Assembly (NCBI RefSeq): GCF_009601165.1
Contig: NZ_WIRE01000001.1
Span: 3,038,001 to 3,102,000 of the forward strand
Direction of reading: 5' to 3'
Origin: Alcanivorax sediminis
GTDB lineage: Bacteria; Pseudomonadota; Gammaproteobacteria; Pseudomonadales; Alcanivoracaceae
Length of the DNA: 64,000 nt
The position numbers were made by a program, and so were the translations under genes. Below the pieces are notes generated by a model, which did no database searches, was not told where the DNA came from, and saw nothing but the letters and a program-made list of their open reading frames with translations. Shown here one piece after another: positions 60,925-64,000 of the stretch (the stretch's first letter is position 1; every line of letters begins with the position of its first letter).

Positions 60925-61368
60925 TCACAACCACGCCGCGTTCCAGTAGGGGTAATCCCCCACCCGCTCGACAAGTCCTGCGCGCAGCGGGTTGGCAATG
61001 ACGTATCGGGCGGTGGGCAGCAGGTCAGTCTCCTGCCGAAGGGCGTGATCATGGAATCCCTTTTGCCACAGAGATAACCCCGCCAGCCGGGAGGTTTTGC
61101 TTTTCAGCATTCGGACGGTCTGGTCCAGGGAATAGCGCTGCTTCAGGGAAAACATCCAGTGGCAGTGATCAGGCATGACCACGTAGCACCAGTTATGGCA
61201 GGCACCGAGCGACTCAAGATCGGTCATTATTCTGCCCACCAGCCGCGCCCGACCGTGATCTTCAAAAAAGGGATAGCGGTGCCGGGTCGCAATGGTGACC
61301 AGGTAGGCCTGATATGGCTGGGAGACCCGCCCTTTTCGCAGGTTCTGGCTTTGATGTTCTGTTTTCAT
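60925..61368 (-). CDS. REP-associated tyrosine transposase (RAYT, Y1/HUH)
   Basis: The 147-residue protein has the HUH-type motif VMPDHCHWMF, the N-terminal RKGRVSQPYQAYLVTIATRHRYPFF typical of RAYTs, and a helix with the likely nucleophile tyrosine in ARYVIANPLRAGLV. RAYTs nick single-stranded DNA at REP sequences and are thought to spread them. I start at the ATG at 61368; a GTG at 61395 is also possible. REP doublets lie directly on both sides, which supports the assignment. Confidence 0.9.
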   Translation of the reverse strand: MKTEHQSQNLRKGRVSQPYQAYLVTIATRHRYPFFEDHGRARLVGRIMTDLESLGACHNWCYVVMPDHCHWMFSLKQRYSLDQTVRMLKSKTSRLAGLSLWQKGFHDHALRQETDLLPTARYVIANPLRAGLVERVGDYPYWNAAWL

Positions 61369-62210
61369 GCATCCGAGTGTGTGGCTCAGAGTCACGGACA
61401 GAAATCAGCGATATCAGAAGTCGTCGTCCGTGATGGCGTCAAATGACGTCAGCGAAGTGCTTTGTTTTCTGTAGGTGAGCAGCTTGGAGGGTTGTCCCGC
61501 CACGCGGGCTGAAACTTCAAGGGCGGTTCCGGTATTGAGAACAAGCGGGCTTGCGCCCTCTGCCTGCGGCAGGATCGCCATGCGAGCATAGCTCCTACGA
61601 AGAAGGAAAGGCCTGCGTCAGGTTTGAGAGTGTTGGTTGCTCAATGGTTCTGAGCATCATTAACCGGATGTCCAACCCGCTAGCTTTGGCCAGATTTTGT
61701 AGGAGCCGATGCTTGCCATGGCGATGCTTTACCGTCGGGAAAACCGTAGAAAACGTTTTAACGCACAGGTTGAGAGGGCCGTTTGGGTTGGCGATGTCCG
61801 TGGGGGATCGCCATGCGAGCATGGCTCCTACGAAGGGCAGGCCTGCGCCAGAATGATAGGGTTTGGTTGCTGAATCGCTCTGTGCTCATTGACCGGCTGT
61901 CTAACCCGCCAGCGCCTTGGCCGGGTTTTGTAGGAGCCGATGCTTGCCATGGCGATGCTTTACCGCCGGGAAAAACCGTAGAAGACGTTTTAACGCACAG
62001 GTTGAGTGGGTGCGTTTGGGTTGGCGATGCCCGGGGTTGATCGCCATGCGAGCATAGCTCCTACGAAAGGCAGGCCTGTGCCAGATATTGAGGCGTTGCT
62101 TTCTGAGGCGCGGGGTAATGCAGCCAGGAATACGGATTCGCCATGCGAACAGGCCCCTGCAGGGATATCAATCGCAGGAGCGATGCTCGCAGGCAATCCA
62201 ATATCAAGTA
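61369..62210. repeat. REP cluster with a 231-bp tandem unit beside the RAYT gene
   Basis: GTAGGAGCCGATGCTTGCCATGG begins at 61699 and again at 61930, 231 bases apart. The inverse core (CGCCATGCGAGCAT...CTCCTAC) lies at about 61575, 61810 and 62041. The spacers are also repeated, for example ACGCACAGGTTGAG and GTTTGGGTTGGCGATG. A partial unit precedes, and a degenerate REP (CAGGAGCGATGCTCGCAGG, 62176-62194) follows. The 61369-61560 stretch has no gene I can support. Short ORFs here are repeat translations. Confidence 0.85.
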
Positions 62211-64000
62211 TCAGGCGTCAGCGACAGCCTTCTTCGGCTTGCTGCGGGGTTTCGGCTTGGGCTTCGCCGCCGCCTCAACTTTCACAGGCACACCGTTCAG
62301 CTGGGCCATGGCCGTCACTGACTCGACCCGCTTGCTGGTCAGCACATCGTTGATGCTGGCGCCGCCAGTGCGACGGGCCACATCCAGCTGCACGCCCTGG
62401 CGATCATGTCCCCAGCCGTGAGGGACACTGATCACGCCGGGCATAATGTCATCGGCCACCCATACCGGCAGCGTGATGCTACCCGCGTCACTGCTCAGCA
62501 CCAGGTCATCGCCTTCCACAACACCCAGGCGTTCGGCATCCTGGGAGTGAATCAGCACATTGCACCGCCCCTTCCCTTTCACGAGGCGCTGGCTGTTGTG
62601 CATCCAGGAGTTGTTGCTGCGGATATGACGGCGACCAATGATAAGCATTTCATCAGGCTTGGGCGTCTTGGGTACTGGCAGGCCCTGTAGCGCGCGGAAA
62701 TACAGCGCAGGCACCAGGTTAATGCGTTGATCGCGGGTAAAGAGACGCTCCGGCAGCGCAGGTTGCAGTGGACCCAGATCCACCCCATGGGGGTTGTCTT
62801 TAAGGGTCTGCAGGGTGAGCCCTTTCTGCTTGCCACGCAGTAACTTCCAGGCCTGCTGGGGCAAGGTGTGCAGGCCATCTTTCTTGAGCGCCGCCATCAC
62901 CTTTCCGCCGGTGCCGTACGGCCCAAGCCGTAGGCCAAGATCAATGATTCCTGTGTCTTTGATCCGCCGCATAAAGCGGTCTGACGCCGCAATCTGCAAC
63001 CGCTCTCGCCGGGTTTGCGCCTTCAGTCGTTTCAGGCGTGTGGCCAGCCCGTTAAGAATCTCCCAGTCATGCAATGCACCTTCCGGTTTATCAAACGCCG
63101 GCGGGGTGTACTTCACCACGTTACGCACCGCCACGGCCTGAAAGATCGGATCAAACTGGCCATGCTCCAGCTGCCCGGTAGGCGGCAGGATGATATTGGC
63201 GTGGCGTGAGGTTTCATTGATGTAGAGATCAATGCTGACCATGAATTCCAGCCCTTCAAGGGCGGTATCCAGCTTGCCGCCATCAGGACAAGACAACACC
63301 GGGTTGCCGGCATGGGTCACAAACGCCTTCACCTGCCCCTGGCCCGGGGTGAGCATTTCATCCGCCAGCGTCGTCACCGGGAATTCACCGGAAAACTCAG
63401 GGTAACCATGTACCCTGCTGCGGTAACGATCGAAGCTGCCCGCTTCTCCTCCAAGGGCGCCCAACGCAACGATATCGAAAGCCGGCTTGGAGAACATGAC
63501 ACCGCCTTCGCGATCCAGGTTTCCGGTAATAATGTTGAGCACATACACCAACCAGGCGCTTAAGGTGCTGTGCGGGCTGGTAGTCAGCCCTACCCTGCCA
63601 TAGATAGCCGCCCGTGGCGCCGCCGCAATATCGCGGGCCAGCTTGCGGATTGCCTCTGGGCTGATACCCACTGCTTCAGTGACTTTTTCTGGCGTCCAGT
63701 TTTCGGTGAGCTTCTGCAAATCGGACTTGCCATCAAGCAATTTATCCAGCTTGCCGGGAGCAACGAGCAGCTCTTTAAAGAGCACCTGAATGATCGACAG
63801 CAGCAGATACACGTCGGTACCGGGGCGAATGAAGTGATGCTCGCTGGCTACCGCTGCGGTTTCAGTGAGGCGAGGATCAATGACCACCAGTTTGCCGCCG
63901 CGTTTCTTCAAATCCTTGAAGCGGTTCTTCACGTCCGGCACGGTCATGATCGAACCATTTGATGCCAGCGGATTCCCGCCGATCACCAAGAAGTAGTCTG
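62211..64000 (-). CDS. Molybdopterin oxidoreductase, C-terminal part (runs off right edge)
   Basis: The frame is open from the right edge (DYFLVIGGNPLASNGS) to the stop at 62211, about 596 codons. It shows MopB-type motifs: VVIDPRLTETAAVASEHHFIRPGTD, AWLVYVLNIITGNLDREGG, FVTHAGNPVLSCPDG, ETSRHANIILPPTGQLEH and a molybdopterin-guanine dinucleotide binding C-domain (MLIIGRRHIRSNNSWMHN; CNVLIHSQDAERLGV; VSVPHGWGHDR). This resembles formate-dehydrogenase or nitrate-reductase-like anaerobic oxidoreductases. The tail is Lys/Pro/Ala-rich. The N-terminal Fe-S part lies outside the window, so the substrate is undetermined. Confidence 0.88.
   Translation of the reverse strand, partial: DYFLVIGGNPLASNGSIMTVPDVKNRFKDLKKRGGKLVVIDPRLTETAAVASEHHFIRPGTDVYLLLSIIQVLFKELLVAPGKLDKLLDGKSDLQKLTENWTPEKVTEAVGISPEAIRKLARDIAAAPRAAIYGRVGLTTSPHSTLSAWLVYVLNIITGNLDREGGVMFSKPAFDIVALGALGGEAGSFDRYRSRVHGYPEFSGEFPVTTLADEMLTPGQGQVKAFVTHAGNPVLSCPDGGKLDTALEGLEFMVSIDLYINETSRHANIILPPTGQLEHGQFDPIFQAVAVRNVVKYTPPAFDKPEGALHDWEILNGLATRLKRLKAQTRRERLQIAASDRFMRRIKDTGIIDLGLRLGPYGTGGKVMAALKKDGLHTLPQQAWKLLRGKQKGLTLQTLKDNPHGVDLGPLQPALPERLFTRDQRINLVPALYFRALQGLPVPKTPKPDEMLIIGRRHIRSNNSWMHNSQRLVKGKGRCNVLIHSQDAERLGVVEGDDLVLSSDAGSITLPVWVADDIMPGVISVPHGWGHDRQGVQLDVARRTGGASINDVLTSKRVESVTAMAQLNGVPVKVEAAAKPKPKPRSKPKKAVADA

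Overview
The window looks like a chromosome segment of a marine gammaproteobacterium. The smc-zipA-ligA order, CysZ, UvrB, the AlgC-type phosphomannomutase, the SLC13 permease and the GTAGGAG-type REP sequences suggest the Alcanivorax/Alloalcanivorax group. That placement is an inference from gene content and order; no database was searched.

Layout. Positions 1-13473 hold core genes: a partial conserved hypothetical gene, a lytic-transglycosylase-like lipoprotein, ligA, zipA and smc on the minus strand, cysZ (+), uvrB (-) and a class I aminotransferase (+). A tRNA-Asn (13542-13617) is followed by a damaged tandem copy of its 3' half and terminator. Next comes an O-antigen-like locus (14135-27669). 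It contains glycosyltransferases, a tightly overlapped four-gene set (HMGL-like aldolase fusion, CMP-sugar synthetase, HAD phosphatase and GNGPS-type putative transferase), a Wzx flippase, a dTDP-3-acetamido-sugar pathway (RmlA, RmlB, FdtA/QdtA, FdtB/QdtB, FdtC/QdtC) and a membrane phosphoglycosyl transferase. Positions 27682-34387 hold a precursor operon: galE, algC-like, pgi, ugd-like, galU and a VanZ-like gene. Then come cysC, a small four-helix-bundle gene and an SLC13/RCK permease. Positions 38308-59920 form a second polysaccharide (capsule) locus read on the minus strand: wzi-wza-wzb-wzc, tviB-tviC (UDP-GalNAcA), wzx, an ATP-grasp gene, a LbH acetyltransferase, glycosyltransferases, an EpsG/Wzy-like polymerase and a bacillosamine-type set (PglC, PglD, PglE and WbpM types), with an MBL/beta-CASP gene between the last two. 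The right end has a lipocalin, a REP-associated tyrosine transposase beside a REP cluster, and a partial molybdopterin oxidoreductase.

The genes read as one surface-polysaccharide factory. Central precursors come from pgi, algC, galU, galE and ugd. Sugars are activated on dTDP, UDP and CMP. Two initiating phosphoglycosyl transferases, two flippases, one recognisable polymerase and one Wza-Wzc export system follow.

The most unusual feature is a dispersed family of inverted tracts made of degenerate 7-bp units (GAGTT, AGCT and GTTAAT types). One pair brackets a gene for an S23/Avd-like four-helix-bundle protein at 35227-35583. Other pairs lack the gene but share boundary sequence: 24 of 25 bases match between 3780-3804 and 35626-35650. 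Several pairs lie a few bases after a stop codon, including all three wide gaps of the capsule operon from wzb to tviC. They look like a mobile or actively diversifying element. A second repeat system consists of REP doublets, in tandem arrays of about 118, 133 and 231 bp, with its likely transposase at 60925-61368.
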